NCBI GenBank assembly: GCA_013368325.1
Contig: JAACJK010000057.1
Location: 992,001-1,056,000, forward strand
Direction of reading: 5' to 3'
Length of the DNA: 64,000 nt
Source: Ephemerocybe angulata
Lineage: Eukaryota; Basidiomycota; Agaricomycetes; Agaricales; Psathyrellaceae
Positions within the stretch are counted from its first letter, which is position 1. Each line of letters opens with the position of its first letter. Positions 32,519 through 44,400 of this stretch are shown piece after piece. Under the pieces are notes generated by a model. That model was not told where the DNA came from and did no database searches. It worked only from the letters and a program-made list of their open reading frames with translations. The translations under genes were made by a program, and so were the position numbers.

Positions 32519-35142
32519 TCCTCCCGGTATCCAACTCTGACTCTCTTTCGCCAATTTCTCCCGCTGCGCTGCCGGCTTCCCCCCTCTGAACTTCTCTGAC
32601 TCTACTACTCAGATCACCGGATGGTCGCCCGTTTCTCCCGTTCCGTGACCATCGCGCTTCCCCAGGGATCAGCGTATTCGTCTTCGTCGACACCTACTTT
32701 CTGAGCGGCTTAATTGGGTAAACAATCTTCTCTGCCGTGCCCATATCCATCGTCATCCGTTCCGTGCTCGTCTCACTCGCACATAACCCACCATATCCGG
32801 ACTCTTCAAGCTCTCTTTCTCTGGCGATTCTTATCTCGTTCGTTATCCTTATCTCATCCTGTCACTTGTATTTGCATAACTTCTTCCGTCATCCACCCAC
32901 TTAGCATATTGCATTTCTTTTTCTGTCTATCTTTCCCATTGTACCATCGGCATTTATTTATTATTCCCCTATTTTACAAGTTCATATTCGCATGTTTCTT
33001 ACTGTTGGATCTTCGTTTCCCACCCACTTTTAACGATTGCATCGAACCTTTGGTTTTTCGCATTCAGTCGTGTTCCTGTTGGTAGATTTGCCATCCCGTC
33101 TCCTTTGCCTTGGCTTCAGTCATCATCTTTCTCCGCCACCACCTCTGTCACGTTTCCTCGTCTCATCCAACGATTACCGGTGTTCGCTTTCCATTCTCGT
33201 GCATCTACGACCTTCCGTGATTTTCTACGTATACATATCCGCCCCCCAAAGGTGGTCCCAGAATCCTGACTGTCTCCCCCGCTTCGTCTCGTCCCTCCCT
33301 CGAAAGAACCAATGTACATTGAAATCGTTGTCCGTTGTACACTACCCAGTCCTACCATCGACTAACCTCTCTCACCACGTTGTTAACAGAATAAACACGG
33401 AATTCTGCCAGCTTTAATGGTTCAGGGAAACAATCCTGCAATGCACGCCGACGATTTCTTGGTGCGCACGTACTAACTGCGTGCGCAGGCAGTTCACTTC
33501 CAACTTGAAGACACCGTGGATACGGAAAGGAGCGCGTCGAAAACTGCGCCAAGAACCCAGGTTGGCCGGAACACAGTACGGATTGTTCCTACTTACTCAA
33601 TTGACTGACGCACATCGACATAAACCCAGAAGCTAAGCTCGGACGTGTATATACTGTTCAGGTGAATGATAGCTAGAGGCTGTAACATGGCTGTACGCAC
33701 GCAGTATGCCAATTGGCCACTAGGAGGGGTATGCAGAGGTTGTGCCTTATAGAAAGAGGCGCCCGCACTACCTGCGTGTCATATTGTACACGGAGATGGA
33801 TGAGGGGAATGGTAAACAGGTCCACCAGGGTGATAGACTTGGTTATGATCATGCCTAGCCAAAGAGAGGGCGAATCGACGAGCCCGAGGTTGGATGAGGC
33901 TACGCCTGTCTTAGGCGCCCGCAGAATTGCATGTCATGCAGGCCTAGCCCAGCTACTAGTAGGAGGCGCAGCCTGTTTAGATCAGATGCTTAGCACCAGA
34001 GCACACCCCAATGCAGGCGTGGCAAGGGTCAAGTCAGTGTCGTTAGAGTGCCAGTTGGGTCATGAATAACGAGTCAAACGAGGTCAAACGCGGACAGAAT
34101 CAGCCAATCCTTCGAAGAAGCGGCGGATGGGCAAGTGGCAACTTGGCAAGAGCTCGAGGTCAGGCGCTAGGTCATGGGCATAGCCGTCACCGAGTGGAAG
34201 TGAACAGAAGACTCCAGTAAGCACTCGACCCTGTAGCCTAGAGTCAAGGTATACTTCTCGGAATACCTCGGCCGCGAGCGAGGATGCAGGGGCTAAAGAC
34301 CATGAATAGAAAGGGGCTCGCTGAGTTTGAGGGGGTCGGACTGCCGGAGCGCAACAAGCATATCCCGAGTAAAATTAGATCCTGAAAACTCCTGCAGTTA
34401 CCCTGTGGCGTCCTTATCACCTCGTAGACACGCAAATGGGCTGACCGTTGAAGTCCTGTAAAAGATTCGGGATGGAGCCGCACTAGTTCATCTTCGACAT
34501 AGCCCGATGGCACTGTGGGGTCTCGAGATGAAATGATCTTTACCTAGGGGGTCGCGAAGGAGCCCACCGCCGTCTAGCGCTTGACCAAAGCTATCAAGCT
34601 GACCACGCGGGGCCAGGTAGACGCACTTTGTGACAAAAATAGTGCACGAGGCTATTCATTCACGACTCGGTAGAAAACGGTGAATAGGGGAGTTCAAGTT
34701 TGACCGCGGTTTGAACCGCGGCCACGGTATCCCGACGAACCCGGTCCTTTGAAAGAGCACCTTTGTCAATGCAACCGAACCGGCGAGACACCCTTTGATG
34801 CTGATACCTTGGGGAGAGCAAAGCCTGAGAGTAGGGTGTGTTCAAGGGTTGCATTGGCCATAGTCGCCCAATGCCGTGTGAAGAATGAGCGGTAGGACCA
34901 AGCCCGGAACGGGCAGGAGAGTTCCTAGAAAGGAGACAAACGCGATCGGAAACGCGTGAACGGGCTGCCGGTTTAAGACGGCTTCCAAATGCGGCATGCA
35001 TTCCCCCCAAGAGTTGCAAAAGACTCCTCTCCCCAAACGAATTTGGGATTTGATCACCGAAATTGCAGTTGGGGCTTTGCTTCACGACTTGCTATAAAAC
35101 CGCCATCTGCCCTGGCCTATCTCCCTGTCCGTACTCTCTGAA
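32519..35142. other. Gene-poor region with a pyrimidine-rich tract
   Basis: No protein of a known family can be read on either strand. From about 32700 to 33350 the plus strand is strongly C/T-rich, like a long untranslated leader or trailer. From 33420 to 35090 composition is mixed, with short overlapping frames and stops everywhere. I see no LTR, terminal inverted repeat or reverse-transcriptase remnant. It could hold a non-coding RNA or a long 3' UTR of the Yippee gene. Confidence 0.4.
35093..35100 (+). promoter_or_regulatory. TATA box (TATAAAAC)
   Basis: A TATA element lies 43-50 bp upstream of the ATG at 35143, with a CT-rich start region between, which is normal core-promoter spacing. 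Confidence 0.6.
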
Positions 35143-35490
35143 ATGGGTGTGTACGCTCTGCACGTCATCCAGGATCTGCCGCTAACGCCCCCCGCAGCCA
35201 CCATGTCCGTAACAATGTCGCGCCCGCTGGTCTCCTCCCCCCTGGCAGACTCGCCGAGTACAGGCAGGGCGCCCATGCCACGGCCAGCATTCCCCATGCG
35301 CAAATCCGGACAGTTTGCCACCTCGCGCGCGCTGCGGCCATTCCCCACCATCTCCACCGCCCTCCAGCCGTCCAAGTCGGCAAACCTCGCCTCCAAGTCA
35401 AAACCCATCAAGCTTATCGAGCCCCCAAAGAACTTCAAAATGAGCTTTGTGCTCGACCTGACTCAGGCTGAGCTCAGGCGCCAGGAGTAG
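35143..35490 (+). CDS. Small basic proline/serine-rich protein of unknown function
   Basis: I do not recognise the family. ATG G, then a 51-nt intron (35147-35197; GTGTGT donor, CTAAC branch site 11 nt before the acceptor, CGCAG acceptor), then one exon, give 98 residues starting MATMSVTMSRPL. The unspliced frame would also be open (115 residues), but the intron signals are excellent. The product is rich in Ser, Pro, Lys and Arg, with no membrane segment or signal peptide. It ends KNFKMSFVLDLTQAELRRQE, possibly a short amphipathic helix. Support is the TATA box, the intron and an uninterrupted frame in a region otherwise full of stops. Confidence 0.6.
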   Translation: MGVYALHVIQDLPLTPPAATMSVTMSRPLVSSPLADSPSTGRAPMPRPAFPMRKSGQFATSRALRPFPTISTALQPSKSANLASKSKPIKLIEPPKNFKMSFVLDLTQAELRRQE

Positions 35491-38400
35491 ACGTTCCAGT
35501 CCACGCACCAACCGCGCCAACCACCCCACGCATCCGAACCAACCAACCCCGCATCCCGCTTAGGCGGTGTCCCGTTGCCACGCATAGGCGACGGTGTACC
35601 ATAGACGAGCCATACACAACCGGCTCCCATCCACACGAGATATCACGGTCTTCTTCTTCTACTTCTCCCTTCCACCCTTGCATTAGTATCCTCCATAACT
35701 TGGGCCCCTTCAAGACACTGTTTCAGTCCACGACAACAACAACAAGTAGCATAGCAGCATTTCAACCCTTTTTTCTTTGACTTATTCCTTCCTTTACCCT
35801 TTTCGAATCCTTCTCGAACCTCGTCTCGCCTTGGAACCGAACACGATTTGTTGTAGGCAGTCGCCAATTCCCTATGTATCAGTATGTGTATCCCAGAAAC
35901 GTTTCCCCTTTCCCTACCCCGACCTCCATTCCTCCTCCATCTCTTGGGGTTTGTCTCAAATAATGTAGACATTGATCACAGTAGTAGTCGCAACCGTAGC
36001 AGTAATGTGGTGTGCAGAGCTTCTCTATCAGATACCTTTACCTTCAACTACACTTCGCACATGCCACACCCGCAGCAATCGCGCGACACCAGGCGCGCAT
36101 CCAACCTTCCCCCTTCCTCGCCTTCTTTTCTTCCACTTAAACACCCTTCCCTCCTTCTTGCTTCTCTTCACGGAGAGGGAAGCTCTTGGCCGCCAACCCC
36201 TTGCCCCGCTGCAGCTATACCCCGGGCGGCTCTGTAATACCTGTCTCCTCCTGTTGTCTGTAATACATTCGATCCAAAAGGCCATATGACGTCGTCCCCA
36301 AACATTAAGCTCGGTACCTCGGGCTAGATATGCACTCCTATGCGCAAGTTTTTCGGCTTCGGAGACCATGGAATGCTCTGGAATGGAGAACGCGGAGGTA
36401 AGGGTGCACTCGTTAATGATAGGAGAGCAGCCTGCATCATCGATGATGAGGCAGCGGAAACGGGCCCCCAGATAGTGTAAAGGCAAACGCTATACTTAGG
36501 CTCCATCATGACTTGGGAGCTCAGCGAATCAACAGTAGCATAACGCAGTCGCTGACGCGCACCCCAAGGCGCCAGTTGGTGGGTTAAGCGCGTGTGGTGC
36601 AGGGCTGCCAGCTGGTGACAGGAGGCTCCTTCACATTGCGTTTCCACCAAATTACGTCCATTCATTCTGTGGGGTAGAGGGAAATGGACTGTGGCCCGAG
36701 GACACAACGAGTGAACCTTTGATATGCCACGGGTGGTTTCGGGATGGACGCGTATGCGCGCATACAACCGCCAACGCGTCACAACGGCAGCAGCCATCTC
36801 TGTCAGACACAATTTCCCATCCCCGCAGTGGGATCTGTGCATAACGTGCACGTTTATCCGGGGAGATTTCTCTCCCTCACTCGGTGTAGGTGGGAATGTG
36901 GGCGAGAGCTTAGAGAGGGTGCTTTGTCATTGGTTCGGAGGTCATAGAGTAAGGACTGCGATCGCTGCGAGCCTGCTGCGAGCGAGAAACAGATGCACAA
37001 CATGGGTAATCGCAATAACGTCAGCAAAAGCTGCGAGCAACACATTCTGGTCCACCCTGGAAGACATCAGATTAAGTAGGTGAACCAGGTGCTTGACCCA
37101 ACAAAAGATTACGACCAGAAGGATACACCGTGATGCTGGTTGTGGCCGAAGAGATGTCGTTAGGACTCGTTATGGCGTCCTCGTAGAAGTTAACCCGGCG
37201 AAAGAGGAAAGCCAGCATACAGTTGACACATCTCGTATGTGGTTTACAAGATTCCAGTTAAAACTTCGTTTTCGATGTCGACACAACCAAATACTAAGAG
37301 CACCTCCAAGTCAAAGCCTCGAGCGTCGTGAATATCACCGGCAGATAGAACCCACTGGCACGGACCGAGGCGGCCTCCGGGCTTGGTGTCGGAAGAAGCG
37401 TAGGGTGAATGATGACCTTCCTTCCTTCATCAAAAAGGAGAGTGCGAGTATCAACAATCCTTCGGTAGTGCCGTTGGTGTCACAGAAGATAACAAGATGA
37501 AACAAGACGCCAGAACGCGTGTTGCCAAAAGACCAAATGACCTGAGATAGCGTCTCGCCGCTTGGATAGCTTGCAAAGTCGATTCTTGAACCGGCACAAG
37601 AGAAGAGTTGAGAGATAGGTGAGGCGAGAGCCAGAGCAAGCCCGCGATACGCGAAAAGCAGGGAAGACCAGATGGACAGAAGGAAAGTGTCTGTCACGCA
37701 CTGGCAGTCGAGGACTCGAGTAACGAAGTTCCGTACGATCTCGAGCGAGTCGGACTGTGGTTGTCGTTTGAATGAATATCAGAGAATCGGGGCTAAAGTT
37801 CCTGAGCGATACTTAGTACGCGGATAGACCGAGCGGATGTACTTACCTACCACCCCGTGGTCCGAGTCGGTGGTTGGGGAGACACGAAAAGCCGCCTCAT
37901 ACGCAAGCGCCAGGATCGCGGAAGTGGTCGTAGCGATAGTAGACATCATCCAATATCCTATGCGAACGGTCAAGTATATCACTTCACCACGCCCAGGTAA
38001 ACGAACCACCAACTCCGGGGTTCAAGGACTGGCGGGTACGCGAGCGAACCCCAGGCCAGTCCAGTTCACAGATGCCGTACTCAACTGCAATAGTTCAGCT
38101 CAAGTTTGAAGGACGAGATACGTGGACGACTCATCGAAAAGCTTGCGCTTGAAAAAAAGTATTTCGGCCGTGATGTTAACATCATCTTCCATACAGAATT
38201 TTTAGCCAGTGCCACGAGGCTCTCCGGTCCAATGTGACATACCTGGTCTAGCGAAAGACGGGGAACGGTCCGCCCCAAATAGTCCGGCGCCAGTTAGCAG
38301 CGATCGCGTCGTGAAGGAGCATCCTGCCTTGGAAATAGCCAGCGAAGAAGCAAACGTTAGGTTCCCAAGACGCCCTTGACAATTAGGATTGGGTGAAGAT

Positions 38401-41400
38401 AGGCCTAGATAGGCTGGCCCTAGAGACGATTAATTGAACGAAAGAGAGAGACCACCCAGTGTCCCAGGGAACAGGAGCCACTAGCTGGTACAGATGACAC
38501 ATGACCAGAGAACGGCTGAAGCTCCCCTTCAAGTTTCCTTTTCGAGGTATTAGAGGGGCTTGGAAGAGGGAAAGTGAGCCAGGTTGTCAAGCCAGTGTAG
38601 CATATGTAGTAGTATGTTCGACAGAGAACACGGGCCCGCATTTCCCCCCAAAGTGGGCCCAAGGTGGAAGGTTCGCAGCTGGGTACAGGCGAAATTGTCG
38701 TGCCAGGTTATCGTCAGATTTATCTATTTGCGTTTGGGGTCTTCCGGCGGGCGTCCAAGCCTCCGGGTAGAGTGTGAGACTGGTTTGGACGGATTGAATG
38801 GCGCCTTGGACGAAGGCGCACATGTGCTTGGGAGTCGTTCGATGGTCGCATCTTGGACAATTGATGAGATTTATGATGGGCCCTGGTCAGAAATCAAACG
38901 ACACTGGGGAAGTGCGCCATCAAGAGCAGCCACATCAGATGAGGGCAAGGGGGGCGCACCATTGCACGTTGCGCAAAGTCTTGAGTCGAGCTAAAAAGAT
39001 TTGCACCCTGGAAACAGTGCTAGCGAATGCCAAGAGAGGTGTAGACAATAGGCGCCATGTTCTCCGACCTGTTGGCAGAATCTGTAGACTCCTTCCCCAT
39101 AGAAGTTTAAAACCTTCCCAGACGCAGTAAAAGCGTACGAGGGATCGAAGCCAAAAGTCGAGCCTCGGGAGCAGAGATGAGTCTGCAGAAGTATCAGAGT
39201 TGAGGCACGAGGGAAGACGACGTCCAAATGGCCGGGAAGAAGAATCTGCCTTCGAACACACGTTAAGATACTTTTTCAGTGGAAAGTCCGCTTGCATCGT
39301 GTTTCTATGTAAGAACTTACCTGGGAACTTGTCGTGGTCACTAGTGAGGAGGGAACGAGCCGGGTTGTTCGAATTCCCAACGTGTATGGTGGCCAAGGCG
39401 AGATAAGTAGCACAATCTTCCTGATTGATTGTCCGGGCAAAGAGGGGCGAGGAGAAGCGCCGAGGAAGAGGAACGTCATTATCTTGTGCCCCTGTGGCTG
39501 CCACGAGGAATGCATGTGTCGAAAGAGTCATCCCGAATCGAGGTCAGTGTAGATCCACCACCAACGGAACCAGAATAAGGGGACCCAAGCGGATGTGTCT
39601 CTATGTGTCTCCTCCTTCCCAGTAATCTGGTGAGCGATGCCGCGACTTCAAAAACGGTTCGAAAGCACGGCAACCATGCTTCCGACTGTGTGCGTCTCCA
39701 TCTTAACTCGGCCCGGGGTGGGAGTCTCGGAGAGATGCTGAGGGGACGAGGACTATGACGCTGATACGAGTTCGAAAGAAAGAACCCGGGCCTATGACTG
39801 GCATAGTATTTCTGAGCCACTGAGGGCGGCGGCAAACGTAAATTGGTTGCGATATCTTGCCTCCGGACTTGAAGGAGGATGAAGAGCCGACAATGAGATG
39901 GATCACGGAGGGCTGCAGAGAGACGGTAATCAGATGTCTTGATTGGTTTGGAGGGAACTTCGGTGGCCTACTGATGTTATCTGCGTTGTTCATAGGTTCA
40001 GTCCATGGCGATTTTGCGGAAAGAGATAGGTCATCTGGTCCTTCCTGTTAGATTCAGTTTAAAGTCGCAGGACAACAGGATGGGATCGTGTGATTGACAA
40101 TACGATATGTATAATTGGCTACACCATTCAAGAGCCTCGTGCCGTAGAGAGCTTGGGCGAAGGGCGAAAGTCTGCGATGCTTCTTCCGTCTGCGATGAGA
40201 TTGTAAATATGTAGCCAAAGCCAGCCATTGGTGTACACACCAATGAGGAATACCACTTCTGAGAGGGGATGACTCCGATGTAGAGCTTCGACAAGCCGCA
40301 ATGTAGATGCCCAGCTACGATCGTTTATCAGCCTCAAAAGAAGGCGACTGGACGCCGTAGCAGTTGTGGCAATTCGACCATCCAGTCGATGTTATTCATC
40401 TCGACATGGGTCGCGAGACTGTTGGGCTAAAGGTTGAAACCCTCCAGGGAGGTTTACAACCAAGACAGCGACAATGAGGAGGCTTCAAACGTGCGGATGG
40501 AAACATGTTTCTGGGCGCCCAGAGTTAACCATTCGAGATATACGTTCGGGGTTTGGACCCACCTCGGCATTCGGACCAAAAGACAGCACTGCAGTCACAT
40601 GCATTGCGGACTCGGAGAAGGTGGGGGCGTTCAACTGCATTGTCATCCCCGTTCCTTCCAGACGCAGCGCATCCGGCTAAGCGAAGGAGCAGCTTGTACG
40701 TGGTTGCGGTTGCAGGACTTTGGGTAAGCTTGGGTGTGCTTGGGCACGCGTCCAACGAGTCAGCGAAACAGCCTTGGACGGAGCATGTCTTGGCGACGAG
40801 TTCCCGAAACGTCAAAGGTCCTCCGGCGACTGCTCCGAAATATGAGTAACAGGATGGTCCTGGACCTGAGGATAGCTGCAGCCAATGAAAAGAGGCCTCG
40901 TCCTTGTTATTCGCCGTGTCCAAGAAGCGCCTGCTTCTCGAGGACGGTAGATACCGACTTCGGCACCGTTCTTGGGCGTCCTCTGTTGGACAGACCTTTT
41001 CGATGGCGTGAGCTCGAGTCGAGACTCTTGCATACGGGATCAATGCCTAACCCCCTCCTCGATAACCGCCGCGTGATCGTCCCATAATGCTTCGGAACAG
41101 CCTCCATTCAAGAAATGATATGGATAGAGGGCACAAAGGGAAGAGGACATTCGGCGGCTGGAGATATCGTCTATGTGGTGGGCCTTCCAGATGGAAAGGT
41201 GGTCTCTGTGGGCGACAAACGAGACGTAGGTCCAAGCGGGCCCGGCGCGCGCCCCACCCCGGATCTTCACGGCAGAAAAAGAGGGTGCTCCTGGGCTCAG
41301 CGCGTCGGGTTGGATTCGAACTGGTGCATTCGAGGTAATGGATAATCCGTGGCCGGCAGCAGAGGTGTTCCTGGGGAGGCCCTGATTTAGGCAGAAACGG

Positions 41401-41816
41401 ACGAAAGGGCGAATGTGCGCGAAAAGAGGGGAGAGGGTGCTTAGTCAGCTGGCTAATTGGGGTTGTGTCCTTTCGAAGAAAGCTTGAAATAGACGTGATT
41501 CGACTTGAGGACCGAACCAAGCTCTTTGCCCATCGGCTCGTTCTCCCAAGGCGTCCTGCCAGATATCCCCCACAAGGGTCTTCCCTGTCTTCTTTACGAC
41601 CTCTCCACGACTTCGACGACGACCACCTTTGTTTTCTCTTTTCTTTTCTCTCTCCCCACGAGCAAGCGCCCTCCTATCTACTCGGCCACTTGATACATAC
41701 TTGCATCTGCTCGGCCACACATCTTGCGAATCGCAACGACACCGTCTACGCATTTCAAGCCTCTATTCGCCCTTCCTGGCCTCATTTCGCCTCTCTAACG
41801 ACCGAAATACACAATC
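35491..41816. other. Gene-poor region of about 6.3 kb
   Basis: The first 750 bp are again pyrimidine-rich on the plus strand, probably the 3' UTR of the small gene before it. From 36.3 to 41.4 kb I read both strands without finding a family I know. There are hydrophobic minus-strand frames around 37.4-38.0 kb and 40.0-40.3 kb. They do not join into a convincing gene, so a diverged or decayed membrane-protein gene is possible. The end (41.5-41.8 kb) is the CT-rich leader of the Ras gene. No terminal repeats are visible. Confidence 0.4.
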
Positions 41817-42684
41817 ATGGACAGCTGGAGAGTTGCTGTTCTCGGGGATGGTGGTGTGGGTAAAACTGCTTTGGCTGTTCAGGTGAGCGCACCCATGGTT
41901 CCATCTATATGTGAATCCGTTAATGACTGGCCATAGTTTACTTTGAACTGTTTTGTTGGTGAGCATCGCATCTCCCGACCCCAAAAGTCGGTTGCTGACT
42001 CTCGGCTATTTCTCCCCTGTGGATTACAGAGGTGTGTTCCCCTGTTTAAATTGCGGCCCACCTGTGATGCTTATATTGCCCAAGACATACGATCCAACGA
42101 TAGAAGATGCCTACCGAAAGCAACTTGTGGTGGATAACCGGATGTGTTTTGTAGAAGTCATCGACACTGCTGGTCAGGGTACGTACATTGCCACACCGCC
42201 TCGTTCGCCTGCTTATCGTGCATTGACACAGAGGAATACGCCACGCTCCGTGATCAGTGGGTCCGGTACGGATATTGGTCACTATATCTCCAGGGTCTCT
42301 GCTAATACTCGGTCCTTCAGGGAAGGGCAGGGCTTCATCTTGGTCTATTCCATTGCCTCGCGATCAACATTCGACCGGCTCGAGATTTTCCGAGCGTCAA
42401 TGCGCAAGGTAAAACGTGGGGATCCTATCTTCATGCTTGTGGGCAACAAGTGCGACAAGGCATACGAGCGGGAGGTATCACGGGAGGAAGGAGCCGCCCT
42501 CGCGCGCCAATTTGGCTGCGAATTCATCGAGACATCAGCCAAAACAGCCCTTAACGTCGAACGTCTTTTCATGAACCTTGTCCGCGCGTTACGAAATACA
42601 AGAAGCATAGAACCAGGAACGCCAGTGAACTCAGAAGTCCAAGGGAAAGTGAAAAAGAAGGGGGTCAAATGTGTTGTCATGTAG
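41817..42684 (+). CDS. Ras-family small GTPase
   Basis: A membrane-anchored signalling GTPase of the Ras subfamily. It begins MDSWRVAVLGDGGVGKTALAVQ (P-loop residues 10-17). The switch I region VETYDPTIEDAYRK (residues 29-42) needs a 2-nt exon. Then come DTAGQEEYATLRDQW, NKCD, ETSAK and a lysine-rich tail ending in the CaaX box CVVM, expected to be prenylated. The exons are 66 nt, 22 nt (41937-41958), 2 nt (42030-42031) and then longer ones. Numbering agrees with H-Ras in the effector loop (Tyr32, Thr35). Divergent positions such as FTLNCF at 23-28 mark it as a basidiomycete Ras-like paralogue rather than a strict RAS1. Confidence 0.92.
42030..42031 (+). other. 2-nt micro-exon (AG) in the Ras-type GTPase gene
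   Basis: The exon before ends TTT GTT G (41958) with a strong GTGAGC donor. The exon after begins ACA TAC GAT CCA (42085). The two bases AG at 42030-42031, bounded by TTACAG| and |GTGTGT, complete the GAG codon for Glu30 of the effector loop, giving F-V-E-T-Y-D-P-T. The introns are 71 nt (41959-42029, CTGAC branch region) and 53 nt (42032-42084). A single-intron reading either shifts the frame or must use a weak GTTGGT donor and lose Val-Glu. Confidence 0.75.
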
Positions 42685-43200
42685 GGGACTTTTTCTGGGG
42701 ATCCTGGGCCTTAGACTGCCTCTGTCGTTTTTTTCCTCCATCGATACCACTATGTCTTCATTGTTGCTTCGCTTACCCTTCTTTTCGTCTCGCATGTAGC
42801 ATCTTCCGTTTTCATCTTGATATCTGACATTTCCCCACATTCCTCTTCTGCATATATCAGCATCCATGTCTTCCATGCCACATCGTTTCTACTAGGGAAT
42901 GTGATGTACCTCGACTCCATTGAATAAGCCCACTCCTCGAGTATGTACTTAGTGCGAATCATTATGACAGGCATTTCATCAGTCGCTCTCGACGTGAGAG
43001 CGCCTTGATATGAATCCCTCCTTACCCCCCGCTTCAAGGACCATGGGCGTTAAAGATCGGCTAGGTTACTGCGTCTATCTGCAATTACTCTGTCGTGGGC
43101 CAGTGGCGTACGACACGCTGCGCATAATTGGGTATATAGGGCAGTGCCAATGCCATGAGCATGTTCAATTCATCACTTCCCTCTTATCATATTCCACGAC
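42685..43200. other. Intergenic region between the Ras gene and the BTB gene
   Basis: Same-strand spacing with the Ras 3' UTR and the BTB promoter. Nothing else is recognisable. Confidence 0.45.
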
Positions 43201-44330
43201 ATGTCCTGGTCTATATTTCAATGTCAAGATCCAGACTTTAGCGTGCGCTCTGCTCCCGATAATATTACTTTCGGTGTCAGTCGCCATGCCATGCAGAGGA
43301 GCGAAGTATTCCGTGAGCTTCGCTGTACGTTTTTGTTCCTAGCAGGTTAACAAACCGGATGTAGGTGACATGTTCTCCTTGTGCGAACAAGAACCAGGGA
43401 ATTCTCCGGAGGCACCTGACGCTGAAGGCCCCAACGTTGTGGATCTCCACGAACCAGCCGATGTGCTCGCAATCCTCTTGCGAATCCTGCATGAGCCCCC
43501 CAAACCGCCCGAGGAAATTGTGTCTGATCCCCCCGAGCTCGACTCATATGTCAAGAAGTACAATGAAGCTACGGTGATCCCATTACCACTCCTGGAGCTG
43601 GTGCTGCTTCACTTGGTTGACAAATACCTTCTCGACGAGTCTATCACGAGAGTTCTGGAGCAGCATCTGCTTGCCCATGCAGCCTCGAATGGCCTCCGGG
43701 TGTACAGCTTCGCTGTGGCCAACGGCATGTCGAAGGTCGCCAATAAAGCAAGTCACTACGTCCTGCCCATGGCACAGTACACGTTGCAAGACGTTAGGTG
43801 CATTCCGACGGTGAAGGCATATCACGATATCGTCAGATTGCAGGACTTCCGAGTTCAAGCACTCCGAGATCTACTTCTCAAAGAGGACATCTTCCCTCAT
43901 GGTACGTACCGTTGTCTATTGTGTTTGGTCTAGGAAACCTAAGCAGAGCCATGAAGGGTATGGGGCGTGCCAGCCTCATGCCGAGTCGACACCCACAACT
44001 TGGGACACTCGCCGCAAAGCACTCTTGGCCAGGATTGAAACAGGTAGGTGTACACAACCCTTCTTATTGTTCCTATCAAAAAAGACATCTCTCAACATCA
44101 TGTTGGATAGGAAGCGATATTGCTTGGGAAATGAGCTCACTCGTGGAAACCTTCCGAGATTGCAAGACCTGCCAAAAGGCGTGCATCGCAGCAGTTGACA
44201 TGCTCGCAGTGAGTCTTAAGTCATATTGAATTGGCGGACAATTAAACCTAAACCCCTTTGATACATCTAGTATAAATGTCGAAGGATACCCAAAACTCTA
44301 GAGAAACTTCCATCGGGGTATCTTGAATAG
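43201..44330 (+). CDS. BTB/POZ domain protein
   Basis: A mushroom-type BTB protein, possibly a substrate adaptor or a transcription-related factor; the partner is unknown. It begins MSWSIFQCQDPDFSVRSAPDNITFGVSRHAM, then FRELRCDMFSLCEQEP, VVDLHEPADVLAILLRILH, VIPLPLLELVLLHLVDKYLLD and a C-terminal helical region with KACIAAVDML, ending LEKLPSGYLE. The DPDF start and the LDEPADVL-like box are typical of the fungal BTB family. Five exons are needed. The last three exons contain CxxC-like pairs (CKTCQKAC). It is convergent with PXMP4, with 70 bp between the stops. Confidence 0.85.
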
Positions 44331-44400
44331 GCGCGCGGTGGTCACGAAGCAGCCACGGAGCGCAGTTATAAGCGGGATGGGCGGATTATCCACCACAAGA

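Noticed and set aside
35474..35972. Minus-strand open frames of 79 and 109 codons opposite the pyrimidine-rich tract
   Set aside because: They are antisense reflections of a C/T-biased strand (Arg/Lys/Gly/Glu-rich) with no family resemblance.
37335..40300. Membrane-protein gene on the minus strand built from hydrophobic frames at 37.4-38.0 and 40.0-40.3 kb
   Set aside because: The pieces do not join through plausible introns and match no fungal membrane family I can recall, including the DUF6533/DUF6534 types considered.
41300..41360. tRNA-like B box (TTCGAATCC) on the minus strand
   Set aside because: The flanks do not form a T stem, and no acceptor stem, A box or Pol III terminator is found at the right distances.
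41937..42084. Ras gene spliced with a single intron from 41959 to 42084, or from donor GTTGGT at 41955
   Set aside because: The first shifts the frame; the second uses a poor donor and deletes Val29-Glu30 from a nearly invariant effector loop.
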